Of a stretch of DNA of 64,000 nt, positions 11,763-24,892 are shown in pieces; within the stretch, counting starts at the first letter, position 1; each line of letters begins with the position of its first letter. The stretch is from Climacteris rufus (Eukaryota > Chordata > Aves > Passeriformes > Climacteridae): positions 1 to 64,000 of the forward strand of contig VZRZ01005951.1 of NCBI GenBank assembly GCA_013398175.1, read 5' to 3'. The position numbers and the translations under genes are program-made. The notes beneath the pieces are model-generated. The model had not been told where the DNA came from, did not search any database, and was given only the letters and a program-made list of their open reading frames with translations.

Positions 11763-14700
11763 TTACTTGTTTATGCGTTATTACAATTTCTATGTAAAAG
11801 TCCTGATATCAATGAGAAACACTGCTTTGACTAGATATTCCTGTCAATACTAAAGCTTTTCTTCTGGGAATACAGGTTGAGTCTTAGTGACATGACAACA
11901 GTGTGTGGGAATGAACAGCACTATCAACTAAGACAGTTCAATTCATAGCAAACACATTTCCTGGTAGTGTAAATTCACTTAAGCCAGTGAATGTACCCTG
12001 ACAAGAAAATCACTGCTGCATGCAAGAATTAGACACATACCTGATTTTCAGAAGTGCTGAATCTTTAACTGCTTTCACTGTGACTGCTAAGTTAAGTATC
12101 TACAGCTGGATTTAGGAGCTTCATTAGTTATGAAATTTCTCTGACATGGACTCTAAGACTTGTGCAAATGGAATTGTCTGAATATATTAAGGATGGATGA
12201 CCAAAGTTGCACCATGAGATCTCTTTTTAATTAAAGTAAGCATTAATGAAGTCCAGAAAACTGTGAGTGTTTAGTGTCTTGAAAAATAATACCACTTGGT
12301 TTTTAAACATCTGACCTTTGTCATTAAAGCTTGAACACTGTAGTTTTACAGTGTATATATATATATATATATAAATATAATATAGTTCCCATATCAGTAA
12401 ACTAAACATTATCTTTTCTTGCTGTATCTCTGAGAACTATTATGAAAAGTTGATAAGTCCTGAAAAGAAATTGTGAAACTCTTCAGAAATTTTTTTCTTA
12501 ATTTCAAAGAATTCTTTCTATAATAAAAGCCATTTATCAAAGACTCAACGAGCAATGCTTGAGCAACTTATGCATGATGAAATAGAATAAACAAAGAGGA
12601 AATATTATTAGGCAAAAAAGCATTTCAAGGGCACTCCAATGAACACAGTTGACCAGATATAATTTACTGACTAATTCTTTTAAGTTATTAGCTTTTGAAC
12701 ATCATAGTGTGGTCTTTGATATCAAGGATATATGCAGGGCAAAGTTACATTAGCAAAAGCAACATAATAGCTTATTTATTAATTGACAAGGTGAAGTGTT
12801 TGTTAAAAGAACAAACTTCTCGTTCATTTTTGCTCATGTATCTTAGAGTCATCTGTTTAACAACTACTCACCTCCTACCTCCCTGAGCCCTGCCTAACAT
12901 ATCTGTGACAATGAGAACAGTAACTCTTACATAGTGGAAATTTCATGACACATACAAATATTCTGGAGCATTTTAGATCTTAATTTTTGTAAGTAAGAAA
13001 TATTTTCTGCACTCAGGTTCAAGAACAGCTGTATAATTCCTGCAGTAACATTAAATATCAAGAACCTCAGAGCTTCTTGCCTGAAATATTATTTCTATTA
13101 AAAGACTGCTGGTGCATGTGTAAAAGCCCATACATTTTCTGGATTCCAGGATCCATAGTTTGTGAGCTCATTAGTATGTGTGTTGATTCAACCAGAGTCC
13201 TTGTCAGTCTTTCAGGTGGCACTGCTAATGTTTCTAAGGGCAAAGAGTTTGGAAGCTTGAAGTCTTGACCATTTCTAAGGGATGGACATCAAGAAAGATA
13301 TAGTTTGGAGTGACCCAGTGACATTACTCCAGAATAGGGAGTAAGGATACAGGATACAGCCCTCTGTTAGGAGGAGACTATGGCCCTTGCCCAGGTGGGC
13401 TCACGAGTCTAATCTTCTTCTAGAGGAGGCTGGCTGTGTCTGCCCTCTGCGGAACTTGTCTCTGTTGGCCTATCTGTTGTCCCATGGCATTGTGACGTTG
13501 GTAGTAATAATGCAAAGGTTGTGCTGCAACCCACAAGAATTATTATTTTCTAATGTGAAATGGTGGCAATATCCTGCAACTGAGACACAAACTTTTCTGA
13601 GATAAGACTGATGTATTGCATATGGCAAATAAGGTTGAGGTGTTGCATGTGGCAGCAAGAGTTGACACTGTTCATCCTTTCTGCAGGCTGGGATATGTCC
13701 CAGAACCACGGCTGGGGTTTGTTCTGGATGCAAGAAATTGATACAGTCCAAAATACATCCGCAGGCTGAATCAAAATATGTGAATAAGCAGAGAAGCAGA
13801 ACCCCAGATGGAACTGTGAACCTAAATTATTTGGCAGATAGGCTTATGACTTGAGACAATAAGCTTTCCCGATCTGAAGAAGAAAAGCCTTGGGAACCTG
13901 TAGAGTGTTCTGGCTTCCAACAGCATCTTTAGGAACCTAGAACATATCCTCAGCTTGAATGGAGATTCCCAGTCATCTATCTACCCAATCAATGATTTGT
14001 CAAAGCAGAATCTTGTCTAGAAGAAGGCCTCACACACTTTCAGGGTTGTCAAAATCCAAATTTGATGTGGACATCTTCCTTCAGAAATGCAGAGCCCTGT
14101 TTCCTTGAAAGTCAGCTGGGAAACTACACTGTGTAGAAAATCCAAGGAAATCTTCTCATAATTTAATGGGTTCAAAGTTCAAAGACAGGTGGACTGAAAG
14201 TAAATTTGGCATAAATAGATCTTTCATCTACCAGACACAAATATAGGAGCAAAGGAAAATTTGAAGTCAGAAAGTAGTCTTTAATGGAGAATTATTAATT
14301 TTCAAAGTAGCCCCAAAATTTGCCAGCTGATATTTATACTATGTACAATTTCCACTGTCTTCATTGTTTTGTCTTGAAAGAAACATTTTCTAAGCGCCTT
14401 TGAACAAATGTCTTCTTGGATTTTTGAAGGTGTGTTCAAATTCCAAAAAATGAATAGCTCCTGTAAAATGCTAGAAGTGGGACTAGAATTCTTACACTAG
14501 AACTACAGATGCCAGTAGATGTTCACTTTGAAGGTCTGAACATCTAAAATAGGGTCTAAGTGAATTTTTGTTAGTGGAAGCGCTTAAGCAGGCTTTTTCC
14601 TTCCTCTGTTTACCTGCTTATTAATTTTGCAGCTACAACCAATTTCTTATTCCCTGAAAGCTATGTAAAACATAAAAGATTAGTCTTATATCGATTCCAG

Positions 14701-16861
14701 AGACAGATGATAGCAAATATATGCAAATTATTTAGGTTTTTTACATAGAAATATATTCTTTTGAGTGCTTAAAGCACAATATTAATTTTAATAGGAAAAT
14801 AAGAACTGATTGTATGGAAGTTTTCATATTCATAGGGATCCGCATAGCTCCCAAAACACAGTCCTCTTGCTCTCTCAATTTGATTCTTATGACATAAATT
14901 CTCTAGAATTACTCAAAGAGCAAATGGATTCCTGTAGCAAGATGCAGGGAAGCTGCCTTGAGAGAGGTGGCAAGTTTCCCAAATATCCGACAAACTCTAA
15001 CCTAAAGAACCAGTGCCTCAGTCCATGTGAAAAAAACCCTTAATCTCCATTGAATGCTTAGGCATCTGTGCTACAGTTTGAGGTCAAGCATGATTCATCA
15101 CACCATGACACTCCTTATTCTGCCATTCTCTTTCACATTTTGGAGTCTCTGAAAGACATTGGAGGCGTTCCCACTCCCTACTTCTGCAGATGGCATGTAC
15201 CAGGAATTCCATCAAACAGCAAATGCAGACAGTTCAAACCTTAGGGGATTTCCCTCATCCAAAACTGCTGAAAATTTCCTATCCCACTAAAGGCCCAATC
15301 AAGCTTGCAATGCCTGGGAGATAACCATTTCAGAGCTGGCATTACAGGAGACAGGTCAGAACCACTACTGACACTCCAATACTAAGCAAGACAGCCATTC
15401 TCCACTAAACCGCATATTACTCAGTGTTGGCACATCACTGGAAGGATATATAAGGGCAGGAACAGGCTCAGGAAAGGACAGAAGAGCCTGTCCTTGGCTT
15501 TTCTAGTCCCTGGACTAGAAAAAAAGCAATAATATTGCCAGTCATTGTCACTGGACTCCTCAAAAGCTACCTAGATGTCTGCCAAGAGCTGGCCATGCAG
15601 CCATGTACAAACACCCAGGCCATTTGCAAATACAAGCAAGGTACAGGCACAAAACAAGTAGCCTATTTTCAAGGGCAGAGGACCATATTGCCCATCTGGT
15701 CAGTCAGCCTGCTTAAGGACAGGCTTTTTGGGAAATAGCTGGCATCCTAGTTCCACTCTGGGAAAGCTTAAAGCATTTGTACACAAATATAAAAATCAGC
15801 AAAGGTAAAACCTATGTCTGATGTAGGTAACAGCATGCATTTTAATTCTAATTGAGTAGTATAACAGTCATCACCCCACTCTATAGACACCTCAAGTACA
15901 GACACGTATAAAACTTTGTCTCTCACACTTCATAGCCCCACTTGACCACCTCTTGTTTCTCTCAGTGTACAAGAACACAGACATGTTTTTATTCCTCTAA
16001 ATTACTGATATGAACCCTTGGACAAGATGCTGTTCTCTCTCATAACTTAAAGCAGAGGAAGTTCTCCATCTGGCAGGATGTCTCCCAGTACTCAGCATCC
16101 CAAGCATGGAAATCAATTCTCTAGCCACAGGACTGTGAGAATCATCACTCAGTTCTGACCACAGCTTCTGGAATTTCTTGCCCTACACTTACAAATGTTT
16201 TTTTCTCCATCTCTGGAACACAGTGATAAGGAATTACAGCAATAACATGCCTGTGGTCCTCCCTTCTCCAGATTATCTAATAAGGAAGTGCATACAAGGA
16301 AGCTGGAGTGGATGAAGGAATTGGTATTGAATACTAATAACCCTCCTGGAGCCACCTGCAGTGAAGAGCTCATTGGCTCGATTTTTCCTGCTGCTGGACA
16401 CAGTAACTAATGAACATCATTTGTAGTAAGCACAGAACACGATTGTTTTTTCCAATGCATTTCACCAAAATGGTCAAAAGAATCAGTGTGAGATGACTTT
16501 TTTAGTTCCCAATAAAATGTACATATTCCATTTGGCCTTCTGAAACAGAAGAAACTGTCTTCTCCTCAGGGAATCTACATGAAATACCAAGAATTCTAGT
16601 TTGGGTTTTAAGTAGCAACAGTTTTCTCCTCCATGCTCAGGTCTACTACCAGGTTTCTTTCCTATTAACAGACATGTAAAAGACTTCATAATACAGGCTT
16701 CTGAAATACAATAGGAAAAGCACTGTCCATTTTCCCTTTTTTGACCCCCAAGCTCTGCACTGCTGTGTGTTAGCAGTTACAATGAAGGCACTGCAGACTT
16801 AGTATGTAATTGCTAACATTTTGTAAGCTCTAACCATTTTCCAACTTTCTACCTACTACAG
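11763..16861. other. unique non-coding DNA
   Basis: No gene could be supported. A (TA)n microsatellite lies at 12354-12372. Short open frames are scattered through the stretch without good paired splice sites. It is probably intron or intergenic sequence upstream of the exon chain that starts at 16862. Confidence 0.5.
12354..12372. repeat. (TA)n microsatellite
   Basis: About nine TA copies, followed by a looser TA-rich tail to 12384. Confidence 0.85.
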
Positions 16862-17015
16862 CAGCTCATGGTTTCTCAGAACAAAAATCCATCTCTTCTG
16901 GTTTTTTGGTATCTGCCTTATGTGGCCAAAACAAGGCAGCTGAGATCAAGACAAGATAGAATGAGAAGACAAAAGCAATGGGCATTGTGTCAGGACTACA
17001 AGAAAGATGAAGCAG
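16862..17015 (+). CDS. candidate coding exon 1 of an unrecognised + strand gene (partial)
   Basis: The acceptor is good: a pyrimidine-rich run ending in CTACTACAG. The 154-base block is open in one frame (51 codons plus one base, phase 0 in, 1 out) and ends at GCAG|GTACAC. The translation begins QLMVSQNKNPSLL, then runs VFWYLPYVAKT, and turns strongly basic (RQLRSRQDRMRRQKQWALC) before the acidic end DYKKDEA. The basic, glutamine-rich stretch could be an amphipathic helix. The phase fits the next block at 17528. I do not recognise the family. Upstream exons must lie before 16.8 kb or outside the window. A chance open frame cannot be excluded without homology. Confidence 0.4.
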
Positions 17016-17527
17016 GTACACTTCACTACCTATTAAATTAACATTTCATTTTATACTGACATGCAGTTGCAAAAAAATAAGACTTCATTTTCTTCCCTTC
17101 TTTGTTAAGAAATAACTTCCTGTACCCGAAGTCTAAGATAAAAATATATATATGTTCCTTATATAATTAACTGAATCTCAAGTGTAGCAGTTGTGAGCTA
17201 AGGAAAGAAAAATAATATTGATACATGCTTTGTTAAAAATTTTGATTGAGAGAAGGTCTTTAAATGATACCAAAGAGTTGTCTCATAAGTTCTGAAATGG
17301 GAACTAATCTGTTCACCAGTGTGGCACAGAACCAAAATCAATGACAATAGATTAACTTTAATATGCTGGATGTAATGGTTGCATTTTGAAAGGAACATTC
17401 TCTCAAATTGGCTGTAGCCATGCTGTTAGAACAAATAAGGCCAATGCTTAGAAGTTAAATGCATTCCATTCCATTTAAATGAAATGTGTTTTGTCGATAC
17501 TACCAAACAAGCATTTTTCTTTGGCAG

Positions 17528-17617
17528 ACAGAAATGTGGGACATCTCTCTGATGACTTTGGGCGTGAACATCTGTCAGCCACAGAGTTCTTACTAATCCA
17601 ACCAATACTGAGGACAG
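17528..17617 (+). CDS. candidate coding exon 2 of the same + strand gene
   Basis: A strong acceptor (TTTTTCTTTGGCAG) precedes a 90-base block that ends at GACAG|GTAAAA. Only the frame entered in phase 1 is open; the other two stop. It reads RNVGHLSDDFGREH, then LSATEFLLIQPILRT, and leaves in phase 1. Joining it to 16862-17015 makes one D codon at the junction, and joining it to 20420-20478 makes another. The intron before it is 512 bases. The frame that fits the neighbours is the only open one, which supports a real exon, but no domain is recognisable. Confidence 0.4.
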
Positions 17618-18255
17618 GTAAAATAACTTCAATAGAAGATTGAGTTGTTTAATGCCTTGGCTGTATACTAAAAAATTGTATCTGCTGAGACCAGTTAGAA
17701 AGCATTTCCAGATCCACTTGCTTAACATGCTAATCTTTTCTGAGTTCCCCCTATTCCCTAGGGCAAATTGGATATGCTGCAATTCTGAGATGGTGGTATG
17801 ATATGCTACCTTGTGACATTTTAAGGAATATATGCCTGTTTCTCTGTGAACTCATTTTCCCAGACATTTTTACAAATCCTGAAATGATTTTGAGATGTTC
17901 TATCTTCTGCTGGTGATATTAATTGCTTTAGAGCTAGATTACCCACTAGAGAAAAAAGTGTGAGATAGCTGACCATCCAAATCCCTGCTTCATTCATTGT
18001 TTAAGAGATAATTTCAAAATTTAAAGCCACCTTAAGAGTCTGTCATAGATAGCTGGGAGACAGAGAGGGCAGCCAGAAAAACCCTGAGGGGATTATTTCT
18101 GTTTAGTTGAGCGGCTCCAATTGCTGTCAAATATTAGTGGAGTAAGAAACTTTGACTTCATGAAGTGACAATTAGAGGGGGGCAACATGAATTCACAGAT
18201 ATGTGCCAGCCTTGAATTCAACAAAGATTTTCATCTCAGTAAAGGATTTAGTGTA

Positions 18256-18345
18256 TTTTTGGCAGCCGGTTCCACAGGTTGATTATGAACTGTGTTTTGA
18301 CATACTTCCTTTCATCAATCTACATCTCTCTCAGAAAAGAAGAAG
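18256..18345 (-). mobile_element. ancient CR1-type LINE remnant
   Basis: The phrase GGCAGCCGGTTCCACAGG, followed by a TTGATTATGAACTG stretch and ACATACTTCC, resembles the reverse complement of the 3' region of old CR1 elements. It is heavily diverged and has no tail. Confidence 0.45.
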
Positions 18346-19738
18346 TGTGAATATCCAAAAATATTTGTCTTTTTTAATTTTGAAGTTGTCATAACTGTCT
18401 CCTGCTTTAAAGGGCCACCAACTGCATGCAGGTTAAGAAGATCAGAATTCTGAAAAATGAAAAAACAAATTACAGAATATGATTTTAAAGAAGTATTGAC
18501 AATAGTTGTTGTTAGTGTCTCTCTCTGCTTTATATCCCTTACTTGTGAAAGACTCCTAGAATTATGTGTGATTGTCTGGACAGAAAATTTTGCAAAAGTG
18601 GATGACAGTTTATATGTGACATAAACAATCTGTTATATGAATGAATGATGTAGAGAAATGTTCTCATGATATGCTGAATATGAAATCTTAAATTCAAAGA
18701 TATCAGAGTTACCAGTAAAAAAGAGTAGTAGCTTATAATACCACATAGAATCAAAGCTATGGAATTAATTCACTGTCAGAAAAAAAAAAAATTCGTAATT
18801 TAGATACAACCGGATTTCAAAGATTATTCATTTATACAACTGATTTCAGCTTAAAGGCTAGCAGATGTCTGTCTATCTTTCATATTCATTGGCATGTTTT
18901 CCTCTCTCCTTTTCCCAGAAGTACCAAATAGAAGATGGATATGTGTCTCACTTGAGGGACTCTGTTTCAAAAAGATCTGAATGAGTATCAGAATTAGATA
19001 GTACAGGAATTGCAGGGCAAGTAAGGTGCTCACCAGGGGAGGTGAATAGAACAGGTACTGCTGAAAGAATAAGTATCATGCCAGCAGAAGGTTATTGGTG
19101 GAGTTTTTTAAGTACTTCCCCCCAAATTAATGTTTTCCAATAGTTTCATTAATGATGTTGTCATTTAAAAAAAAAGATGCATGCCAATAAAGCTTACTGA
19201 ATGTGTTAGGCTGGAGTGCATAAAAGAAGACGGCATGAGGGAGTCCTCATAAAAGAGGACTGCAATAATTCAGTGACCACAAGGAAACTGAAACAAAGAA
19301 AATGAGAATAAAATCATTATTGCTCTATGCAACACAGTCCTCTACAAAAAATACTGTAGATCTCAGTTCAAAATGGGAGTTCCTGTTTGGAAGTAAATGA
19401 TAAACCATGGGACCTGTAATCTCAACTAAATAGCTACAGTTTTACTATGAACTATCAAGGTTAAGCACCAGGAAGGGAAATGCAATTCTATTATGTATGA
19501 GGAAAGTATTCCAAAGAAAGAGAGGGAGCTCTCAGTATCAACAGACAGTGGTCGGCTCTATCAGAAAGGCAATAAAAACTTCTGACTATCTGTGCTGAAA
19601 AAATGAGTGCAAAACATGTACAGAGCACTACAAAACCATGCCTAAGTTGTGAATACTTTCTCCCTACGTCTTACTAAAAGAGTGTTCAGCTGGAGGTTAT
19701 TGGTGCTCCACTTATGTGCCTTGATTTTCTTCCCATAA

Positions 19739-19890
19739 TGTCCTGGTTTTGGCTGGGGTAGAGTTAATTTTCTTCCTAATAGCTGGTGCAATGCTGTGTT
19801 TCAGATGAGGATGAGAATGTCAATAAAACAATGATGTTTCAATTGTTCCTGAATGGTGCTTACCCTAAGTCAAGAACTGTTCAGTTTCAG
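19739..19890 (+). mobile_element. ERVL-type LTR, 5' end fragment
   Basis: It begins TGTCCTGGTTTTGGCTGG and continues GTAGAGTTAATTTTCTTCC, the familiar start of a common avian ERVL-like LTR, then runs through the TGTCAATAAAACAATGATG and CTAAGTCAAG stretches. It breaks off after about 150 bases, so it is a 3'-truncated LTR with no internal genes. Confidence 0.8.
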
Positions 19891-20419
19891 GAAACAGGGG
19901 AAAATAGAGGGGTGTACATCCAGATTTCACTCCAACACAGAACAAAATCCTACTGAGTAACACAAGTGAACACTGGAAGAATATGCCTTTAAAGGAGACT
20001 AGAAGAGCTTGTTTTTTCCTAATGTTGTGAAATTGAAACTTAGCTGGAACAATTTACTTCTATAAATAGAGGAGAGCATTAGTACCCGAAAGAAAGAATA
20101 TCGAGATGATAAAACTATCATAAAAACAAATGGATAAAAACAGTGTATATGTAAGTGTAGCTGGATGAAAAAGAAGATCTATAGCAAGTATCACAGCAGT
20201 GTAATTCTGTACCACCTTTCCAAAAGAAGATCTGTCTGTTCCCAAGGTTTATTCCTTTTACAAATAGAATTTCAAGTGCCTGGAAGGAGGATTATCAGAT
20301 TTTGTGCTTATGCAAGGCAAGGCCAGGACTCAAGAAGCCCTACTAAACCTACCTCTGCAAGATTTCACTAGAAGCATTGTGGTCAAATGGCTGTTTCTAA
20401 TTCACATTTATTTTTGCAG

Positions 20420-20478
20420 ACCATTATTTAACTACTTTTATGCTGACTGTGTACAGCATTGTTTTCGTAAAGCAACAG
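20420..20478 (+). CDS. candidate coding exon 3 of the + strand gene
   Basis: A strong acceptor (TTATTTTTGCAG) precedes a 59-base block and a strong donor (AACAG|GTGAGC) ends it. Entered in phase 1, as the previous block requires, it reads HYLTTFMLTVYSIVFVKQQ and leaves in phase 0. A second frame is also open (PLFNYFYADCVQH...), so the frame rests on the neighbours. The chosen frame is hydrophobic in the middle but, at 19 residues ending in basic and polar residues, it is not a clear membrane segment. Confidence 0.4.
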
Positions 20479-21164
20479 GTGAGCCTATGTTGAGCATCTT
20501 GCAGAAATTTAAGCACATTGCCCTAAAAATTTGCATTCCAATACAGACATAATACACTTCTTACATAGCATTGGACATAATACTATAGTAGCCAACAGTT
20601 ACTATATGAGATCATACTGAATACAATAAGGTACATCTCATGTCACTATTATGAAGTACAGAGATTACTTTTTTTAATTGCAGGGAGAAGTCAGCATTTG
20701 CTTTGTGCTGTTGAAAATAGATATAGGGCAGTTGACTGACTTGCTAGGAAGAAGATTTTAATGCTTAGGTTTTTTAAGAATTCCCTTCATTTTCCCTCAC
20801 TACTGGCAAATTCAAGTTCACTGATAACTAAATTGTCACCAGGAAAATCCTCCAGGGTCTAACAGCACTCAGGGACTGCTGAGCAGTTCAGTCACTGCAT
20901 CTCATTATTCTCTGTCATAACCTATAAATACTTTTTCTTTCATCCTGTTTTCAGTCTTAGAGAAGAAATTTGAAGAGACAGCCTGTGCCTGTCCCAGAGA
21001 ACATGAGTGATGCCCTGACATGCTAACTTTGTAGATTTCCTGTTTATGGCCTTTGACTTGGTGTTGTTAAGCAATGGACTTGGGGCTGTAGCTCCCACTC
21101 CAGGTACAAGACAACTAAAAGTAACACTGAGCTGTGTGACATTGAAGTAATCTCATGTCTCCAG

Positions 21165-21224
21165 GACCATGTGATGATACCAAGGTCTGTAGCCATTGAT
21201 CCAAACACAGACAGCTGTCTCAAG
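21165..21224 (+). other. optional extra exon candidate (phase 0 to 0)
   Basis: The sequence CTCATGTCTCCAG precedes a 60-base block ending at CTCAAG|GTACAC. It reads DHVMIPRSVAIDPNTDSCLK, with phase 0 at both ends, so it could be inserted between the 20420 and 27420 blocks. The same frame stays open without a stop to about 21440, and a second donor-like site (AAGAG|GTATGA at 21293) would give phase 2, which does not fit. It is weaker than its neighbours. Confidence 0.2.
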
Positions 21225-21442
21225 GTACACCCCACCTATGCAGTTTTTCAGCACAAGAACAACAGAATTGAAGGCAATTGCTACAAAAAGAGGTATGATT
21301 TCCCAAACAGAGTAGAAGTGGATGCTTCCATATCAATGCCACAGACTCACTGGGTGTTTTTAAACAAAGTTGAAGGTTTCTATTTCACATTTGTAATTCT
21401 TTTGCTGCAGCATAACACACAAAATATCCCTTTCCACAATCC

Positions 21443-21976
21443 AGTGAGACCTCACCTGGAGTATTCCATCCAGCCCTGGGGTCCCCAGCACAGGAATGAC
21501 ATTGACTTCTTGGAGTGAGTCCAGAGGAGGAACACCAAGATGGTTAGGGAAATGGAACACCTCTCCTAAGAGGAAAGGATGAGAGAGTTGGGATTGTTCA
21601 GCCTGGAAAAGTGAAGGCTTCAGGGTGACTTAATTGTGGCACTCCAGTACTGAAGGGAACTTACAGGAAAGATGAGGTAAGACTATTTACAAGGGCATGT
21701 AGTGGCAGGACAAGGGTTTAAACTGAAAGAAAGTAGGTTTATGTTAGGTATTACAAAAAGATTTTTTGCTGTGAGGGTGGTGAGGCACTGGAAGAGGTTG
21801 CCCACGAACATAGTGAATGCCCCATCCCTGGAGGTGTTCAAGGGCAGTTTGGATGACGCTCTGAGCAGGTGAGGCTCTGGTCTAGTGGGAGCTGTCCCAG
21901 TCCATGGCAGGGGGGTTGAAATTAGATGATCTTCAAGGTCCACCTCCAACCCAAACCATTCTATTATTCTATGATG
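21443..21976 (+). mobile_element. CR1 LINE, 3' fragment with tail
   Basis: The sequence begins GTGAGACCTCACCTGGAG, runs through the GAGTCCAGAGGAGG, TTGTTCAGCCTGG, TTTAAACTGAAAGAAAGTAGG and GAGGGTGGTGAGGCACTGG stretches, and ends AACCCAAACCATTC then TATTATTCTATGAT. This is the complete 3' end of a CR1 with its short tail. It is non-coding and 5' truncated. Confidence 0.95.
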
Positions 21977-24292
21977 TTTTTAGATTCAAGAAATACAAAT
22001 TTGAATGCATCTCCTGTTATAGTCTCAAGCAATTTTTGAGGAAAGCACCTACACATGACTGAAGAATTAGAGATGAATAATAAAACTGTAAACTTTTAAA
22101 ATTTCTGAACATTTTAAAACAGTGCAAAACAATTCATTCAGTAGTAGATCACTATATTGGCAAGGCAATCAAAGCTTAATATGTGCCCAGAGGGTGTTGT
22201 AATTTGGAGTGAAGCACAATCTAAGTGCACGTTGGATTGTTCTGTGAAGCAGATCAAAGCTCGTTTATAGTCAGCTATTCTGATACCTAGGTTGCTACAG
22301 ATTGTGAGTTTGTGCATCAGCCATACTGTCAGACCTCAGAGAAATCTTCTTCAGGAGTCTAAGTGGATTAATGAGATTATGATGAAGAAAATATTTTTAG
22401 CATGTACTCTGAATTTTGCTGTTGAATATTCCATGCTCAAATGGTTGCTCAGAGGATGAAGTCTTTGAATAGTTCTGATATTAGTGAGGTCTTTTGAAGG
22501 TTTTTCCTGCTTTTGAGGAACAGGTGAGGAAAAAAAATAGGTTTAATGACATGTCTTTCTAATGGGTCTCTCATCTAATCTGATTCTTTGTTCTTTCCAC
22601 TTACTTGCATGGAGAAATGTATTATTTATCAAGTAATAATGCAAACCAAATTAATTTCACTAATATGTATATTGAAAACAGGAGTTTGGAAATAGAATAA
22701 CTGTTGTGTGCTCACTTTGTTCAGCACTGCCTAGGGTTAAGTGATGGGGACAACAGGTGCTTTTATTCACTTAAAAAATTGTAGGCAGATCCAAAGGTAA
22801 AGTTTACTGCATCAAAAAAGGTGATAAATTCTGTCCTGCAGGCTGAGCTGAACATGCTTCTCAGAGAACATGGACAAGGTCACACACATACAGCATTCCT
22901 GCTCATGCATTTTTTGACTTTCTCCCTTGTGGCAAAAGCAACATGTTAAAATGTGCCCATGGATATGGTGGAGTGCAATACAGGTGGGATTTCCCTGCTA
23001 GTAAGGCACTACAGAGATATCCGGGGGAACACAGTTGTGTTAGAGATTGACACAGTTTCTTACCTACATGTGCTCCAGCCAGACTTCTGACATGCTTCTG
23101 CCTGCACCATTTTCTTCTTCTGAACACCTACAGTACTTATAGATGCTAGGCTAGTACAAGGGCAACTAGCCTTATATAGCAAAATAACTTTTTAACAGAA
23201 AGGTCAATAAACATGCCTCAGTCTACCTACTCTCTCCTTTCACTGTCCTTTCCAGTTCTGCTTGGACAGATTTAATCAGATTTCCAGTTGTAGACAACAT
23301 TCTTAACCTTCCGGGTGTGAAAGAAACAGCCCTATGTTTCACAGCAAATTTTTAGTGTACACTGTCCTGCAGACTTCCAACTTTCCCTTCCCCCATAACA
23401 ATCCAGAGAAAGAAAACATACTTCTCCCTGCTGTCCTTCCTTTTAAGGGAAGATGGTGTAGAGCATCTCTAAACTCCAGGTAAAGGGTTACTGCCCAATA
23501 CATGCTCTACAGGTAGCTTTCAAGTGTCAAAAAGATTGCCTATTGATTGTAAATGCCACTAAGCTGGGGTTGAACCTGACATAGTTATTCCTATGTCCAT
23601 GTTAAAGAGAAAAGAAGTCTCTACACACATTTACAATGAATTATACAAGATCACAGTGTTAAGGGGATATTGCTGTATTTGTGGGGATCATTTTTGCCTC
23701 AAACACACAATTCTAGTGCTCTTCTATTGCTCATCTGAGAATATTTTTATCCTTCCTATTTTCCCCATAGCATCTGCTTTAGAAAAGCAATATGTTTCTT
23801 TGCATTAAACAACTGCTGTATGTAGGGACTGGCTGACTTCAAAGCTTCAACTCCTTTCTTTTGCTTATGCGCTTTTCATCATTGCTGAAAATATTTGACA
23901 AAAGCCATATTGCTTACTTGGGTAATTATAAACCAGTAAACTACTTTGAATGCCACAGCTGCAAAGATTTGCATTAGTGTCTTGCAGTTTCCTAAGAACA
24001 AGCCTTAATATAGTTATGTCTACACAAGGAACATAATAGCATTAGCAAAATTAACTTCAAACGGTATTTGGACACTTAAAAAGAGAGGATTGCACAGTTG
24101 GTACAATTATTATGTAGTGGTCAAAGCCCTCCACCTTGCTGTTTTGCAGGATGATGCTAATATTACATATACAGACAATGTCTGTCTTCCAGGTTGCAGT
24201 CATACTATAAGAATTATAGAAAAAATCCTGTAGAAAAGGAAGCCCTCCAGTCTAAATTTATTCTAAAGAGGAGTAGCTTCATAGCTATGCAA
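21977..24292. other. unique non-coding DNA
   Basis: No supported gene or repeat. A pyrimidine-rich acceptor-like site near 23447 leads to a 32-base block with a donor, but it would break the phase of the neighbouring exon chain. Confidence 0.5.
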
Positions 24293-24892
24293 GGTTGCTC
24301 AGGGCTGTGTCCCGGGGTGCGTCAGGCACAGCATCGCCAGCTAGGCAAGGGAGGGGATTGTCCTGCCCTGCTCTGCACTGGGGCAGCCTCACCTCAAGCC
24401 CTGTGTGCAGTTTAAGAAAGACATTAAACTATTAGACAGCATCCAAAGGAGGGCACCAAAGATGGTGAAGGGCCTTGAGGGGAAGCTGTATGAGGAGTGG
24501 CTGAGGGCACTTGGTTTGTTTAGCCTGCAGAAGAGGAGACTGAGGGGAGACTTCATTACAGTCTAGAACTTCCTTGTGAGGGGAAGAGGAAGGGCAGGCA
24601 TTGTTCTCTTCTCTATGGTGACCAGTGACAAGACTGAGGGAATGGCCTGAAGTTGTATCAGGGGAGGTTTAGGTTGGATATTAGAGAAAGGTTCTTCACC
24701 CAAAGGCTGAGCACTGCTACAGGCTCCCCAGGGAAGTGGTCACAGTACCAAGCCTGAGAGAGTTCAAGAAGCATTTGGACAATGCTCTCAGGCACTTGTG
24801 TGCCTCTTGAGGATGTCCTGTTCAGAACCAGGAGTTGGACTTTGACGATCCTTTTGGGTCCCTTCCAACTAAGGATATTCTGCAATTCCCAG
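24293..24892 (+). mobile_element. CR1 LINE, 3' fragment
   Basis: It opens with GTGCGTCAGGCACAGCATCG and carries the CCAAAGGAGGGCACCAAAG, GCCTTGAGGGGAAGC, AATGGCCTGAAGTTG, GGCTCCCCAGGGAAGTGG and GGGTCCCTTCCAACTAAGG stretches. The final tail is decayed (GGATATTCTGC). A short deletion joins the CTGTGTGCAG phrase to the AAGAAAGACATTA phrase. It is non-coding. Confidence 0.93.

Larger units (their letters stand above)
17618..20419. other. intron-like stretch with two old repeat traces
   Basis: This lies between two exon candidates. It contains a decayed CR1-like piece (about 18256-18345) and an LTR 5' piece (19739-19890). Nothing else is supported. Confidence 0.5.

Noticed and set aside
11172..11834. 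Open frames of 122 to 181 codons on both strands
   Set aside because: They lie inside an ERVL-type LTR fragment, which has no coding role.
21031..21099. 69-base block with open frame FLFMAFDLVLLSNGLG and splice-like edges
   Set aside because: Its phase (1 to 1) does not fit the blocks on either side, and the acceptor is weak.
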